Below, piece by piece: positions 16,324 to 25,773 of a stretch of DNA of 64,000 nucleotides. This DNA is from RGIG4608 sp964534905. Lineage in GTDB: Bacteria > Bacillota > Clostridia > Oscillospirales > CAG-272. Below the pieces are notes generated by a model. The model saw only the letters and a list, made by a program, of their open reading frames with translations, ran no database searches and was not told the origin of the DNA. The stretch covers positions 1 through 64,000 of the forward strand of contig CAZHPZ010000002.1 in the NCBI GenBank assembly GCA_964534905.1. The letters are read 5' to 3'. Each line of letters opens with the position of its first letter. Position 1 is the first letter of the stretch. Both the position numbers and the translations under genes were made by a program.

Positions 16324-18087
16324 TTATATTTCTCGAAGTTTTGCTATTTTTTCCGCACACGGCGTTACATAAGCAGTCCAGTTTGTATGATAGATTACAA
16401 GTCCCGGATTTGCTCCCTGTATCTTTTTCACGTTTTTGGCAAATGTGTAATCAACAGGAACATTTACTCCGCCCTGAAGGCTTGAATAATATGCCGCAAT
16501 TTCTGCCGCCTCGGTAAAGCTTTCGCTGTTCGGCTCCTCGCCGTTACAAATCATAACGACGTGGCTTCCCGCCTTATTCTTTATATGGAACCAATAATCA
16601 CTCTTATGTGCCAGATTAAATGTAATATTTTCGTTTTGAATATTATTTTTTCCGCACAGAACGCTGTATCCTTCCGTTGTTCGGAATTTCATATACGCAA
16701 CACTCTTATGCTTTTGCGGAGAGTAATTTTTCATTTTCGAGGCATATCCGGAATTATAAAGCTCATCTCTTATCTCCACAAGATCACTTGCGTTCTCGGC
16801 ATGAGAAAGTGCATCAAAAACGGAATATACGTAGCTCAGCTCCTGCTCCGCCTTTTTAATCTGTATGGTTAGCTCACGCTCGGCACTCTTGCATTTGTTG
16901 TATTTCTTATACATTCTCTGTGCGTTTGCGGACGGAGAAAGTCTTGAATCAAGCTCTATTTTGACCATTCCGAAGCTTCCGTCACTTTCATTATATGACG
17001 AATAATCAACAAGCTCAACCGATTTCATTCCTCGCTCTATCAAATGCAAATTTGAAGTTATGAGGTCGCCGGCCCGCTTATATTCTTCGCCCAGCTTACA
17101 ATCCTCAAGCTCACTTCTCTGCTTATCCATTTTCTTAAGCAGACGCGCTTCGGAATTTGTAAGTATCTTAAGAATATCCGTCGCTCTTTGCTTGACTCTT
17201 ACGGCTCTGTCACGACTTTCGAAATACATATCTATCATCTCGGATGGAGATGTGTATTCTCTTATTTCAAGTCCTCTGTAATGAGTTAATTTGCAAAAGG
17301 CATATTCCACCGTTCGCTCACCGTCAAATACTGCCGTCGGAGCGTAAGAATTGTTTTTTATCTCGGAAACTATGTCGCAGAATGATTCAAAAAGCATTTC
17401 GCATTTACAAGCGGCAAGCGTTGCATCGGCATCACCGCAGGCCCTGTAAGCCATTTCTCGTGCTACTGCACTTGAAATTCCCATATAATTGGATATAATA
17501 AATTTATCCGCACGCTGATCCGGCAAAGCGTTTTCATAGAGCGAGAAAAATTCTTCCTTATCGGTAAGAATAGGATCCGCTTTATTCTGCTTAGGCGGAA
17601 GCTCATACAGCATACCCGGAAGCACTTGACGCAATGAGCTTGTGGTAAAATCAACAGTTTTGAGAGCGGATATTATTTTTTTATCCGAGTCGAGCAAAAT
17701 CAAATTGGAGTATTTTCCCATAAGTTCCGCTACAAGATAACATTTCGTATCAAATCCCATTTCATCTCTCGTATCAAACGAAAGCATTACCGCACGCTCA
17801 AATCCGAGTTGAACAATATCTGCAAGCTTTGCCCCCTGAAGCCTTTTACGTAACAGAACGCAAAACATCGGGGGATTTTTCGGATTTTCCTTGGCAATCG
17901 ATGTAAAGCCCATTCTCGCATTGTTTGAGCCTGCATTTATGAGCAGTCTTTTACCGCCGTGAAGCGATCTTATTTGTATGTGTATTTCATCCCTGTCGGG
18001 CTGATATATTTTTTCAACTCTTGCACCGCAGGACTCGGAAAGTATCTCCGAGGTCACGCAGGCAAGCATTCCAGCATCAAACGCCAT
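16324..18087 (-). CDS. rqcH: Rqc2-like ribosome quality-control factor (NFACT family)
   Basis: 587 residues. Layout: NFACT-N domain (about 1-180; SFDTRDEMGFDTKCYLVAELMGKYSNLILLD), helix-hairpin-helix and coiled-coil middle with many Lys/Glu heptads (about 270-440), and the NFACT-R domain near the C terminus (SDYWFHIKNKAGSHVVMICNG). These proteins, formerly called fibronectin-binding protein A, bind stalled 50S subunits and recruit alanyl-tRNA to add C-terminal alanine tails. The conserved acidic-Arg pair known as D97/R98 in B. subtilis is here Glu97-Arg98 (GFERAV). The ATG at 18087 has AGAGGTG upstream; a 21-residue upstream extension has no homology. The partner RqcP is not in this window. 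Confidence 0.9.
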   Translation of the reverse strand: MAFDAGMLACVTSEILSESCGARVEKIYQPDRDEIHIQIRSLHGGKRLLINAGSNNARMGFTSIAKENPKNPPMFCVLLRKRLQGAKLADIVQLGFERAVMLSFDTRDEMGFDTKCYLVAELMGKYSNLILLDSDKKIISALKTVDFTTSSLRQVLPGMLYELPPKQNKADPILTDKEEFFSLYENALPDQRADKFIISNYMGISSAVAREMAYRACGDADATLAACKCEMLFESFCDIVSEIKNNSYAPTAVFDGERTVEYAFCKLTHYRGLEIREYTSPSEMIDMYFESRDRAVRVKQRATDILKILTNSEARLLKKMDKQRSELEDCKLGEEYKRAGDLITSNLHLIERGMKSVELVDYSSYNESDGSFGMVKIELDSRLSPSANAQRMYKKYNKCKSAERELTIQIKKAEQELSYVYSVFDALSHAENASDLVEIRDELYNSGYASKMKNYSPQKHKSVAYMKFRTTEGYSVLCGKNNIQNENITFNLAHKSDYWFHIKNKAGSHVVMICNGEEPNSESFTEAAEIAAYYSSLQGGVNVPVDYTFAKNVKKIQGANPGLVIYHTNWTAYVTPCAEKIAKLREI

Positions 18088-18150
18088 ATCAAAAAGCACC
18101 TCTTTTTTATAATCGAATATTATTGTAACATATATTTTATTATTTTGCAA

Positions 18151-18193
18151 GAAAAAGCCTCGTTTCTTTTAAGATTTTCTAAAAACGAGGCTT
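18151..18193 (-). terminator. Terminator of the SLH-domain protein gene
   Basis: On the minus strand AAGCCTCGTTT pairs with AAACGAGGCTT (11 bp, 17-base loop) followed by TTTCTTGC. It lies between the SLH gene and rqcH. Confidence 0.75.
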
Positions 18194-18200
18194 ATTTTCA

Positions 18201-19493
18201 TTATTCGATTATATCAAGAAGTGCGCAAAGCATTTGTGCAACCGAGGCTCTTGTGATTTCGGAATTAGCGGATATTGCTCCGTTTTCGCTTTCAAGCAAT
18301 CCGAGGTCATTAAGAGAATATACTGCATCGTGCGCCCACGCCGGTATATCAGCCCTATCGGAGAAGATCGGCTTTACGGTGGGAACCGAAGCATTTACAA
18401 GCTTACTTATCATGAGCGCTGCCTCCGCTCTCGTTATCGCACGGTTGGGAGCGAAAAGATATTCACCGTTCTCGTCAACCTCCCCCGTAATTATCCCTCT
18501 CTCACGAGCCGCTCTTACATATCCTTTCATTGATTGCGGAATTTCATCATCGTCATCAAATCCCGTATTGGACACCGCTTCGCATTCAGTCATACCGATC
18601 GTATGCATAAGCATTACCGCAAAGTCAAGTCTCGATACCGATTTGTCGGGCATAAAATAGGTAGCATTGCCTATTTTCGTGCCGTCCATAATTCCCCTCT
18701 CTGTCATAGTCATCGCGGCATGATGTGCCTTATGCCCATTCATATCACTGTATACGATATCGGTTTTTAATTTTTCAACATTCAGGCTGACCCTTTTCGA
18801 GGACGAATAATTTCCGTATTTATCAACGGCAACATATTCAAAGCTATCCTCGCCGAAATATGTGCCTAAGGGCAAATAAGTAAATTCGCCGGTTTCGGAA
18901 TCAAGATCTATGACTCCGTTCTTGGCATAAGAGACAATCTCATATCTGAGAGGATCACCATCGGGATCATATGCTCTTATTCTGCCGTAAGCCATTACGC
19001 TTTGATGTGTGCTGACACTGAATGTTCTCTCATTTTCCGAATCAAGCGTCGGTGCGGAATTCTCGCGTGTGAGGAAAAAGAGATTGCATGTCATTTCATA
19101 TTCAGAGTCGTCAACCTTAAATTTAAATTCTGCCTGACGCACGTTACTGCTTGCCGCACGATAATTCAGCAAATCAAGATTGGAGCGTGATATCGTTTGT
19201 CCCTCATTAACAATAATATCTCCGAGGCAGAGGCAACCATCGCTCGATGAGGGTACGGCCGTAATTGTAATTGATGTTAACTGTGAGATATTGAGGCTTT
19301 TTTCAAAATCATCTGCACTGAAAACTATCTTTTCGTTCAAGAGGCCGCTTTTCGCCATTTCATTTCGGGCAGCTATAACGGAAAGTGCATCGGATATATC
19401 AAGGGACACATCGTCTTTTCCCTCTTTTATAATACCGACAGCTCCGAGCACAAGAGCCATAATTATTACGGAAAATGTTATAAATCTTTTCAT
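18201..19493 (-). CDS. Secreted Ig-like/SLH-domain cell-surface protein
   Basis: 430 residues. An N-terminal signal or anchor segment (KRFITFSVIIMALVLGAVGII) is followed by a region of unknown fold (about 30-150), a cadherin-like or bacterial Ig-like domain with the calcium-loop pattern RIRAYDPDGDPLRYEIVS (about 165-245), and three SLH repeats (about 255-430; FMPDKSVSRLDFAVMLMHTIG, FAPNRAITRAEAALMISKLV, SEITRASVAQMLCALLDII). SLH domains bind pyruvylated secondary cell-wall polymers, so this should be an S-layer-associated or cell-wall protein on the outside. It is monocistronic, with AAAGGGG before the ATG and its own terminator. Confidence 0.88.
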   Translation of the reverse strand: MKRFITFSVIIMALVLGAVGIIKEGKDDVSLDISDALSVIAARNEMAKSGLLNEKIVFSADDFEKSLNISQLTSITITAVPSSSDGCLCLGDIIVNEGQTISRSNLDLLNYRAASSNVRQAEFKFKVDDSEYEMTCNLFFLTRENSAPTLDSENERTFSVSTHQSVMAYGRIRAYDPDGDPLRYEIVSYAKNGVIDLDSETGEFTYLPLGTYFGEDSFEYVAVDKYGNYSSSKRVSLNVEKLKTDIVYSDMNGHKAHHAAMTMTERGIMDGTKIGNATYFMPDKSVSRLDFAVMLMHTIGMTECEAVSNTGFDDDDEIPQSMKGYVRAARERGIITGEVDENGEYLFAPNRAITRAEAALMISKLVNASVPTVKPIFSDRADIPAWAHDAVYSLNDLGLLESENGAISANSEITRASVAQMLCALLDIIE

Positions 19494-19571
19494 ATCGTTC
19501 CCCTTTAAGCATACATTAACTTATTAAATTATATCTGGGATAAGTTAATTTTATGCAACGAAAAAGAAATA

Positions 19572-19600
19572 TTGTAATTCGCGAAATTATGGTGTATAAT
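19572..19600 (+). promoter_or_regulatory. Promoter of the RluA-type gene
   Basis: TTGTAA at 19572-19577 and TATAAT at 19595-19600 with a 17-bp spacer. GGAGGTG lies just before the ATG at 19623, giving a leader of only about 15 bases. Confidence 0.65.
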
Positions 19601-19622
19601 AGTATCATATCGGAGGTGGAAA

Positions 19623-20543
19623 ATGCAATTTGAAAATCAATTTATCGGAATGACCGTAAAGCAGATATTAAAAGAGGAGCTCGGTTTTTCCCGAAAGGCG
19701 ATAACCGCTCTAAAGTCACGCAATGACGGTATACTGATAAACGGTTCTCACGCCACCGTAAGAGCAATTATTTCAGAGGGCGATATCCTCTCGATAAACT
19801 ATGATGACACGGAAATATCACAAAAAGCCGCAGTCCTTTCCTCAGTTTTGCCGAATGTAATTTTTGAGGACGATCATATTATCGCCGTAAACAAGCCTGC
19901 CAATATGCCGACACATCAATCACACGGTCATTTCGGTGATACGCTTGCCAATTCACTCGCATACTATTATTCGCAAAAGAGACGTCCCTTCGTTTTTCGT
20001 GCGGCAAATCGCCTTGACAGAAATACAAGCGGAATCGTGCTCATTTCCAAGGACCGTGTTACGGCATCAAAGCTATCCGATGAAATAAAATCCGGGAAAA
20101 TACAAAAAACGTATATTGCCGTTCTCGACGGATATTTACCCGAAGATTGCGGCGTAATACATACTTACATAAAAAGAGAAAGTGAAAGCATAATAACAAG
20201 ATGCGTTTGCGACGAAAAGGACGAAGGTGCAAAATACGCCGTTACGAACTACAAGGTACTGAAAAAAGCAAACGGACTTTCGCTCGTGCTTGCAATGCCC
20301 GTAACGGGACGTACACATCAGCTCAGAGTACATTTTTCAAGCCTCGGCGCACCCATAATCGGAGATGACCTTTACGGCAATCCGTCCGACCTCATAGACC
20401 GTCACGCGCTTCATGCGCGCTCTCTGTCATTTTCACATCCGCAAAGCGGAGAAAGCATCAATCTGACGGCTCCCCTGCCCGAGGATATGAAAAAAATAAT
20501 TGAAAACAATTTCGGAAAGGATATTGTAATTTATGGAGAATAA
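19623..20543 (+). CDS. RluA-family pseudouridine synthase
   Basis: 306 residues. Residues 1-75 are an S4-like RNA-binding domain (FSRKAITALKSRNDGILINGS). The catalytic domain follows, with the RluA motif RLDRNTSGIVLISKD carrying the catalytic Asp near residue 140, then KTYIAVLDG and TGRTHQLRVHFSSLGAPIIGDDLYG. The family isomerises uridine in 23S rRNA or tRNA. The target site (RluD-type or another) cannot be decided from the motifs alone. It overlaps the start of the downstream metallopeptidase-like gene by 11 bases, so the two are translationally coupled. Confidence 0.92.
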   Translation: MQFENQFIGMTVKQILKEELGFSRKAITALKSRNDGILINGSHATVRAIISEGDILSINYDDTEISQKAAVLSSVLPNVIFEDDHIIAVNKPANMPTHQSHGHFGDTLANSLAYYYSQKRRPFVFRAANRLDRNTSGIVLISKDRVTASKLSDEIKSGKIQKTYIAVLDGYLPEDCGVIHTYIKRESESIITRCVCDEKDEGAKYAVTNYKVLKKANGLSLVLAMPVTGRTHQLRVHFSSLGAPIIGDDLYGNPSDLIDRHALHARSLSFSHPQSGESINLTAPLPEDMKKIIENNFGKDIVIYGE

Positions 20544-21642
20544 AGCAAAGAACAAAATACCACGTGTATCGATAATTCTTTTGATAATTGCAGCCATATC
20601 GGCTTTGATCTACGTAATTTCCATGATATCGGAGAGTTTTGCCGATTTTTTCAACGGTAAAATATCCACCGTCACAAGAGCTGTTCTTGCTTATATTACT
20701 AATATTCTTCCGTTTTCACTGGCGGAAATGCTTATAATTGCATTACCGCTTATAATGTTCTTAGTCATTAGATATGCCATTAAAAAATACAGCGATTCCT
20801 GGCGTGATGTCGGTATATTCTGCGTAAATGCGGTAGCCATTCTCTCAATTATGTTCAGCGTTTTCGTATTTTCCTTCGGAACGGGATATTATACATCAAC
20901 GCTTGACAAAAAGCTTTCTCTTGAAAGGAACGAAATCTCCGCAAAGGGTCTTTCAAGCACCGCAAAATGGTTAATTGAGCACATAAACGATGAGATCGAC
21001 TGCGCCGAGTTTGACGAAAGCGGTTCATCGGTAATGCCATATTCAATTCGGGAAATGAATGAAATATTACTTACGGACTACGAAAGTATCAGTAAAAAAT
21101 ATGATTTTATTCCGACTCTCAAGTCATATGTAAAGCCCGTTCTCTTAAGCCAGCCGTTAACATACACTCATATATCCGGAGTTTATACCTATATTACAGG
21201 TGAGGCGAATGTAAACACAAACTGCCCGGATTATTCTATGCCATATACTGCGGCTCACGAGCTTGCTCATCAAAGAGGGATAGCACGCGAGGACGAGGCT
21301 AATTTTGTCGCTTTTTTGGTATGTATGCAGAGCAGCGACGCTTATATCAGATATTGCGGATATCTCAATCTTTGCGAATATGTATTGAATGCATTATATT
21401 CCGCCGACAAAGAGCTGTGGGAGAGCACATACCGTAATCTTGACAGCCGTGCTCTGCGCGAAATGAACGCATACAGCGAATTTTACGCTCCCTACCGTGA
21501 CAATGTAATCGGAGATATTAGCGGAGCTATAAATGACGCATACCTGCAGGCTAACGGCACGGCGGGAACAAAAAGCTACGGACTTGTCGTGGATCTTGCG
21601 GTTGCATATTTTTATACGAATATCGACAATTCGGCGTCATAA
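20533..21642 (+). CDS. DUF3810 membrane metallopeptidase-like protein
   Basis: 369 residues. Three hydrophobic segments (about 13-35, 58-80 and 97-118) anchor the N terminus. The extracellular or periplasm-side part contains AAHELAHQRG, a zinc-peptidase HExxH signature (H242, E243, H246), with EDEANF nine residues later as a candidate third ligand. This matches DUF3810, a family found across Firmicutes and Bacteroidetes whose substrate I do not know. It overlaps the RluA gene by 11 bases and ends before the murA promoter. A role in envelope proteolysis is a guess based on topology. Confidence 0.8.
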   Translation: MENKAKNKIPRVSIILLIIAAISALIYVISMISESFADFFNGKISTVTRAVLAYITNILPFSLAEMLIIALPLIMFLVIRYAIKKYSDSWRDVGIFCVNAVAILSIMFSVFVFSFGTGYYTSTLDKKLSLERNEISAKGLSSTAKWLIEHINDEIDCAEFDESGSSVMPYSIREMNEILLTDYESISKKYDFIPTLKSYVKPVLLSQPLTYTHISGVYTYITGEANVNTNCPDYSMPYTAAHELAHQRGIAREDEANFVAFLVCMQSSDAYIRYCGYLNLCEYVLNALYSADKELWESTYRNLDSRALREMNAYSEFYAPYRDNVIGDISGAINDAYLQANGTAGTKSYGLVVDLAVAYFYTNIDNSAS

Positions 21643-21687
21643 AATTTATAAATAATCAAAAAAGCTATTCCATTTTCGGCAGTTGTA

Positions 21688-21696
21688 TGATATACT
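21688..21696 (+). promoter_or_regulatory. Extended -10 promoter of murA
   Basis: TGATATACT is an extended -10 box; no good -35 box is found 17 bp upstream (TTCCAT). It lies about 40 bases before the murA start. Confidence 0.4.
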
Positions 21697-21744
21697 GTTA
21701 ATATACAAGATGAACTGCCAAATACTTTGTGTGGAGATTTACAT

Positions 21745-23022
21745 ATGGAAAAAATTATTATAAAAGGCGGAAATCCGTTAAACGGCGACGTGTTTATCAG
21801 TGGAATGAAAAACGCGGCACTTCCCATAATTTTCGCTACTGTTCTTACAGCTGACAAGTGCGTGATAGAAAATATCCCTCGTGTAAGCGATATTACAATG
21901 TCGTTTGAAATTCTGCGCGCTATGGGAGCAACGGTAAATTATCTCGACGAAACGACCGCCGAAATAGATACGTCATCCCTCAAGGGCGGATGCTCTCCCT
22001 ATGACCTTGTATCGCGTATGCGCGGATCAACATATCTTTTGGGTGCTGAGCTCGGCCGCTTCCACCATTCCAAGGTAGGCTTTCCCGGAGGCTGTAATTT
22101 TGGAAAGCGTCCGATAGATATGCACATAAAGGGATTTGAGACTCTCGGAGCCGCCGTTACTCAGGACAATGAATATGTCTATGCCGACGCGGAAAACGGA
22201 CTCGTCGGAGGTCATATCTATTTTGATGTAGTATCCGTTGGCGCAACCGTAAATATTATGCTTGCCGCAACGCTTGCCGAGGGTACCACGATTATTGAAA
22301 ATGTAGCAAGAGAGCCGCACATCGTCGATCTTGCAAACTTTCTTAACACCTGTGGCGCTGACATAAAGGGCGCGGGTACCGGAATAATTAAAATAAACGG
22401 AGTCAAAAAGCTTCACGGATGCACATACGATATCATTCCCGATATGATAGAAGCCGGAACATATATGACCGCCGTCGCCGCAACCGGCGGAGAGGTAAAC
22501 ATACGCAATATCATTCCCAAGCATCTTGAAATAATATCCACAAAGCTTGTCGAAATGGGAGTTGAGGTAATTCCCTTTGATGATTATATTACGGTAAAAT
22601 CCACGGGTGAGCTTAAGCCAACAAATATTCAAACTCTTCCCTATCCCGGATTTCCCACTGATATGCACCCTCAATTTTCAACTCTGCTTTCCATTGCCGA
22701 CGGCAAAAGCACGGTTCACGAAACAATATGGCCCAACCGCTTTCAATACATTCGCGAGCTTAAAAAAATGGGGGCGAATATTGAGGTTTGTGAGCCTATG
22801 GCTTACTTTAACGGCGTTAAAAAGCTTCATGGCGCATCACTCTGCTCTGTCGATCTCAGAGCGGGTGCGGCTATAATCATTGCCGGGCTTTGTTCAGAGG
22901 GAAAAACCGAAATAACCGATATATACACAATAGAAAGAGGATATCTTGACATTGTCGGAAAGCTCAAAAGCCTCGGAGCCGATATCGTAAAGATATATAC
23001 AGACGAAAACAGCTTTGCATAA
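21745..23022 (+). CDS. murA: UDP-N-acetylglucosamine 1-carboxyvinyltransferase
   Basis: 425 residues, normal length. The N terminus (IKGGNPLNGDVFISGMKNAAL) and the catalytic loop GGCNFGKRPIDMHIKG are characteristic; Cys117 is the PEP-adduct residue attacked by fosfomycin, so the enzyme should be sensitive. MRGSTYLLGAELGRF, PDMIEAGTYM and GFPTDMHPQF also match. It transfers enolpyruvate from PEP to UDP-GlcNAc, the first committed step of peptidoglycan synthesis. The start is the ATG at 21745, with GTGGAG eight bases upstream; an ATG six codons earlier overlaps that site. Firmicutes often have two MurA paralogues and I cannot tell which this is. The gene is followed by a strong terminator. Confidence 0.95.
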   Translation: MEKIIIKGGNPLNGDVFISGMKNAALPIIFATVLTADKCVIENIPRVSDITMSFEILRAMGATVNYLDETTAEIDTSSLKGGCSPYDLVSRMRGSTYLLGAELGRFHHSKVGFPGGCNFGKRPIDMHIKGFETLGAAVTQDNEYVYADAENGLVGGHIYFDVVSVGATVNIMLAATLAEGTTIIENVAREPHIVDLANFLNTCGADIKGAGTGIIKINGVKKLHGCTYDIIPDMIEAGTYMTAVAATGGEVNIRNIIPKHLEIISTKLVEMGVEVIPFDDYITVKSTGELKPTNIQTLPYPGFPTDMHPQFSTLLSIADGKSTVHETIWPNRFQYIRELKKMGANIEVCEPMAYFNGVKKLHGASLCSVDLRAGAAIIIAGLCSEGKTEITDIYTIERGYLDIVGKLKSLGADIVKIYTDENSFA

Positions 23023-23027
23023 ATTTT

Positions 23028-23063
23028 AAAACGGTCTGATTTTTTACAAAATCAGACCGTTTT
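23028..23063. terminator. Terminator of murA
   Basis: AAAACGGTCTGATTTT and its reverse complement form a perfect 16-bp stem around a four-base loop, ending in TTTT. Confidence 0.85.
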
Positions 23064-23076
23064 AGCCTTATTTATG

Positions 23077-23105
23077 TTGACTTTTACAGCAAATTGTGAT
23101 AAAAT
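23077..23105 (+). promoter_or_regulatory. Promoter of the P-loop kinase/ligA pair
   Basis: TTGACT at 23077-23082 and TAAAAT at 23100-23105 with a 17-bp spacer and a TGA extension before the -10 box. The start codon is about 60 bases further on, with CAGGAG upstream. Confidence 0.65.
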
Positions 23106-23169
23106 AAACAATTGCAGAGTTATATGTCTTCATATACACTTTATATAAAAAATCACAGGAGTTCACAAA

Positions 23170-23745
23170 ATGAAAAGACTTATTTTAGTTACATCACCGC
23201 CTGCTTCGGGCAAAACATACGTTTCACAGCAGCTTGCAAAAAAGCTTCCTCACATCGTTTATCTCGATAAGGACGCACTTATTCCCCTTTCAAAGAGAAT
23301 ATTCCTTGTTGCAGGTGAGGAAATAAACCGTTCCTCGGATTTCTTTGAGGACAATATCAGAAACTTCGAATACGAAGCAATTCTCGACATTGCTTTTGAA
23401 GCTCTTGAATACGAGGACCTTGTTCTTGTCAATGCTCCCTTTACAAGAGAAGTAAGAGACAACGCTTACATATCCGACCTTAAGTCCAAGCTTGCCGAAA
23501 AAGGCGCAGAGCTTGTTGTTATTTGGGTAGAGACAGATGTTGAAATAACACGTCAGCGCATGATCGAAAGGAACTCACCGAGAGACACATGGAAGCTCGA
23601 GCATTGGGACGAATACGTTGCGGGCAGAGATTACTCTACCCCCTCCATTCCCGCACTTTCGGATTGCCTCGTTAAATTTTACAATTCAAGCAGCGAAGAA
23701 TTCGAGCAATCTATGAAGGATATATCCGAATATCTTCTCAAATAA
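23170..23745 (+). CDS. P-loop kinase-like ATPase, function unknown
   Basis: 191 residues. The N-terminal LILVTSPPASGKTYVSQQLA is a Walker A loop of the zeta-toxin/adenylate-kinase-like small-molecule kinase type; LVLVNAPFTREVRD is a plausible Walker B strand and the RQRMIERNSPRDTWK segment a lid with several Arg. It resembles uncharacterised AAA_33-type kinases that phosphorylate small metabolites or nucleic-acid ends, and no substrate can be assigned. It is followed after 33 bases by ligA in the same direction and probably shares its transcript. Its codon use is more like highly expressed genes (ackA) than that of ligA. Confidence 0.7.
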   Translation: MKRLILVTSPPASGKTYVSQQLAKKLPHIVYLDKDALIPLSKRIFLVAGEEINRSSDFFEDNIRNFEYEAILDIAFEALEYEDLVLVNAPFTREVRDNAYISDLKSKLAEKGAELVVIWVETDVEITRQRMIERNSPRDTWKLEHWDEYVAGRDYSTPSIPALSDCLVKFYNSSSEEFEQSMKDISEYLLK

Positions 23746-23778
23746 TTAATTACGCCACACGGCAGAAGGAATCTTACT

Positions 23779-25773
23779 ATGAATGATGTTCTGAAAAGAA
23801 TTACCGAGCTTCGGAAAACGCTTACCTATCACGCTAAGCGATACTATGTATATGACGATCCTGAAATATCCGATTTCGAATATGATAAGCTTTATGCGGA
23901 GCTTGTTCGTCTTGAAGAAGAGCATCCGGAATATTTTGATCCCACCTCACCCACTTGCAGAGTCGGAGGCAAGCCTCTCGACAAATTTGAAAAGGTGGTT
24001 CATGCCGTACAGATGAATTCCCTCTCAGACGTTTTTTCATTCGATGAGATAAAGGATTTTGTTTCAAAAATATCCGACACCGTCGAACATCCCGTATTTT
24101 CGGTAGAGCCGAAGATAGACGGTCTTTCTGTTGCACTCACTTACGAAAACGGTGTTCTCGTAAACGGTGCAACGAGAGGTGACGGTACTGTCGGAGAAAA
24201 CGTTACTCAAAATATAAAAACAATAAATTCGATTCCTCTGTCCATTGACGCTCCGCTTTCTTTTTGCCTCAGGGGCGAGGTATATATGCCCAGACGGGTA
24301 TTTTATGCTCTCAATGCGGAGCGAGAAAAGGACGGGCAGTCTCTTCTCGCAAATCCGAGAAATGCCGCAGCGGGATCGTTACGTCAGCTTGACCCTAAAA
24401 TATGTGCCGACAGAAGACTGGATATATTTATTTTCAATCTTCAGTCCGGCAATGTATTCGGAAATGGAAAAGCAAGCAATTCCCACACCGACACGCTCGA
24501 CAGAATAGGCTCGCTCGGCTTCTCTGTATTGAAAGACAGAATCCGCGCAACGAGCTATGAAGAGATTATTTCGCATATTCAAAGGCTCGGAGAGATGCGT
24601 GACAGCCTTCCATACGATATTGACGGAGTAGTTATTAAGGTCGACAGTCTATCCGACAGAGTAAAGATCGGCGAGGGTACAAACACTCCCAAATGGGCGG
24701 TCGCTTACAAATTTCCGCCCGAGGAAAAGCAGACAAAGCTTTTGGACATAACCGTAGCGGTCGGCAGGACAGGCGTTCTCACACCCACGGCAATTCTTTC
24801 TCCGGTACGTCTTGCCGGAACGAGCGTTTCAAGAGCAACTCTTCATAATCTCGATTTCATAAGAGAAAGAGATATAATGCTCGGAGACACGATAACGCTC
24901 AGAAAAGCGGGAGATATTATTCCAGAGGTGCTTTGCGCACATCCCGAAAAGCGTGACGGTACGCAGAAGGAATTTTTTATGCCTACCAGATGTCCGTCAT
25001 GCAATGAACCTGTTACAAGAGATGAAAACGACGGAGCGGCTATAAGATGTACAAACTCATCCTGCCCCGCCCAGCTTTCGCGCAGTATTGAGCACTTTGC
25101 TTCCAAGGGAGCTATGAATATAGACGGCCTCGGGCCTCAAATAGTAAATGCTCTTCTTGACAGAGGACTTATAAAGGACTGCGCAGATCTCTATCTTTTG
25201 GAGGCTGAGCAAATCTCATCCATTGACAGAATGGGAAGAAAAAGTGCTCAAAATCTTATAAATTCGATAAATAATTCCAAGGGCGCGGGACTTGAACGTC
25301 TTATATACGCACTCGGAATAAGAAATATAGGCGAGGTTGCCGCTGCAGCTCTCGCACATCGCTATAAAACTCTCGACGCACTTATGCAGGCGTCATTCGA
25401 CGAGCTGTGCGAGATACAGGATTTCGGAGAAATCACCGCAGCATGCGTTACAGATTTCTTTAAGCATCCGCAAAATATGGAGCTTTGTCGAAAGCTCACC
25501 TCACTCGGTCTGAACGTAAGTTCAACATTTATTCAGCTTGACGACAGATTTAACGGACTGACATTTGTACTCACCGGTACTCTTCCGACTATGAATCGTG
25601 ATGCGGCAAGTAAAATGATAAAGGACAGAGGTGGAAAGGTTTCGGGCTCCGTATCCTCTAAAACAAGCTATCTTTTAGCAGGCGAGGACGCCGGAAGCAA
25701 GCTTACAAAGGCACAATCTCTCGGAATAAGCATTATTGATGAAGAAGAATTTCTGAAAATGTGTAATTCATAA
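23779..25773 (+). CDS. ligA: NAD-dependent DNA ligase
   Basis: 664 residues, normal length for bacterial LigA. Domains in order: Ia (YHAKRYYVYDDPEISDFEYD), adenylation domain with the nucleophile in EPKIDGLSVAL, RGEVYMPRRVF, the OB fold (VGRTGVLTPTAILSPV), a four-Cys zinc finger (CPSCNEPV... CTNSSCPAQL), helix-hairpin-helix repeats (about 480-570) and a C-terminal BRCT domain (NGLTFVLTGTLPTMNRDAA). It seals nicks in replication and repair using NAD. Its stop codon directly abuts the stop of the convergent amidase gene with no base between, so the two transcripts must overlap at their ends, and I see no hairpin terminator at the junction. Confidence 0.97.
   Translation: MNDVLKRITELRKTLTYHAKRYYVYDDPEISDFEYDKLYAELVRLEEEHPEYFDPTSPTCRVGGKPLDKFEKVVHAVQMNSLSDVFSFDEIKDFVSKISDTVEHPVFSVEPKIDGLSVALTYENGVLVNGATRGDGTVGENVTQNIKTINSIPLSIDAPLSFCLRGEVYMPRRVFYALNAEREKDGQSLLANPRNAAAGSLRQLDPKICADRRLDIFIFNLQSGNVFGNGKASNSHTDTLDRIGSLGFSVLKDRIRATSYEEIISHIQRLGEMRDSLPYDIDGVVIKVDSLSDRVKIGEGTNTPKWAVAYKFPPEEKQTKLLDITVAVGRTGVLTPTAILSPVRLAGTSVSRATLHNLDFIRERDIMLGDTITLRKAGDIIPEVLCAHPEKRDGTQKEFFMPTRCPSCNEPVTRDENDGAAIRCTNSSCPAQLSRSIEHFASKGAMNIDGLGPQIVNALLDRGLIKDCADLYLLEAEQISSIDRMGRKSAQNLINSINNSKGAGLERLIYALGIRNIGEVAAAALAHRYKTLDALMQASFDELCEIQDFGEITAACVTDFFKHPQNMELCRKLTSLGLNVSSTFIQLDDRFNGLTFVLTGTLPTMNRDAASKMIKDRGGKVSGSVSSKTSYLLAGEDAGSKLTKAQSLGISIIDEEEFLKMCNS

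Noticed and set aside
22027..22674. Antisense frame of 215 codons within murA
   Set aside because: Cys- and Tyr-rich composition typical of reversed coding sequence; murA itself is certain.
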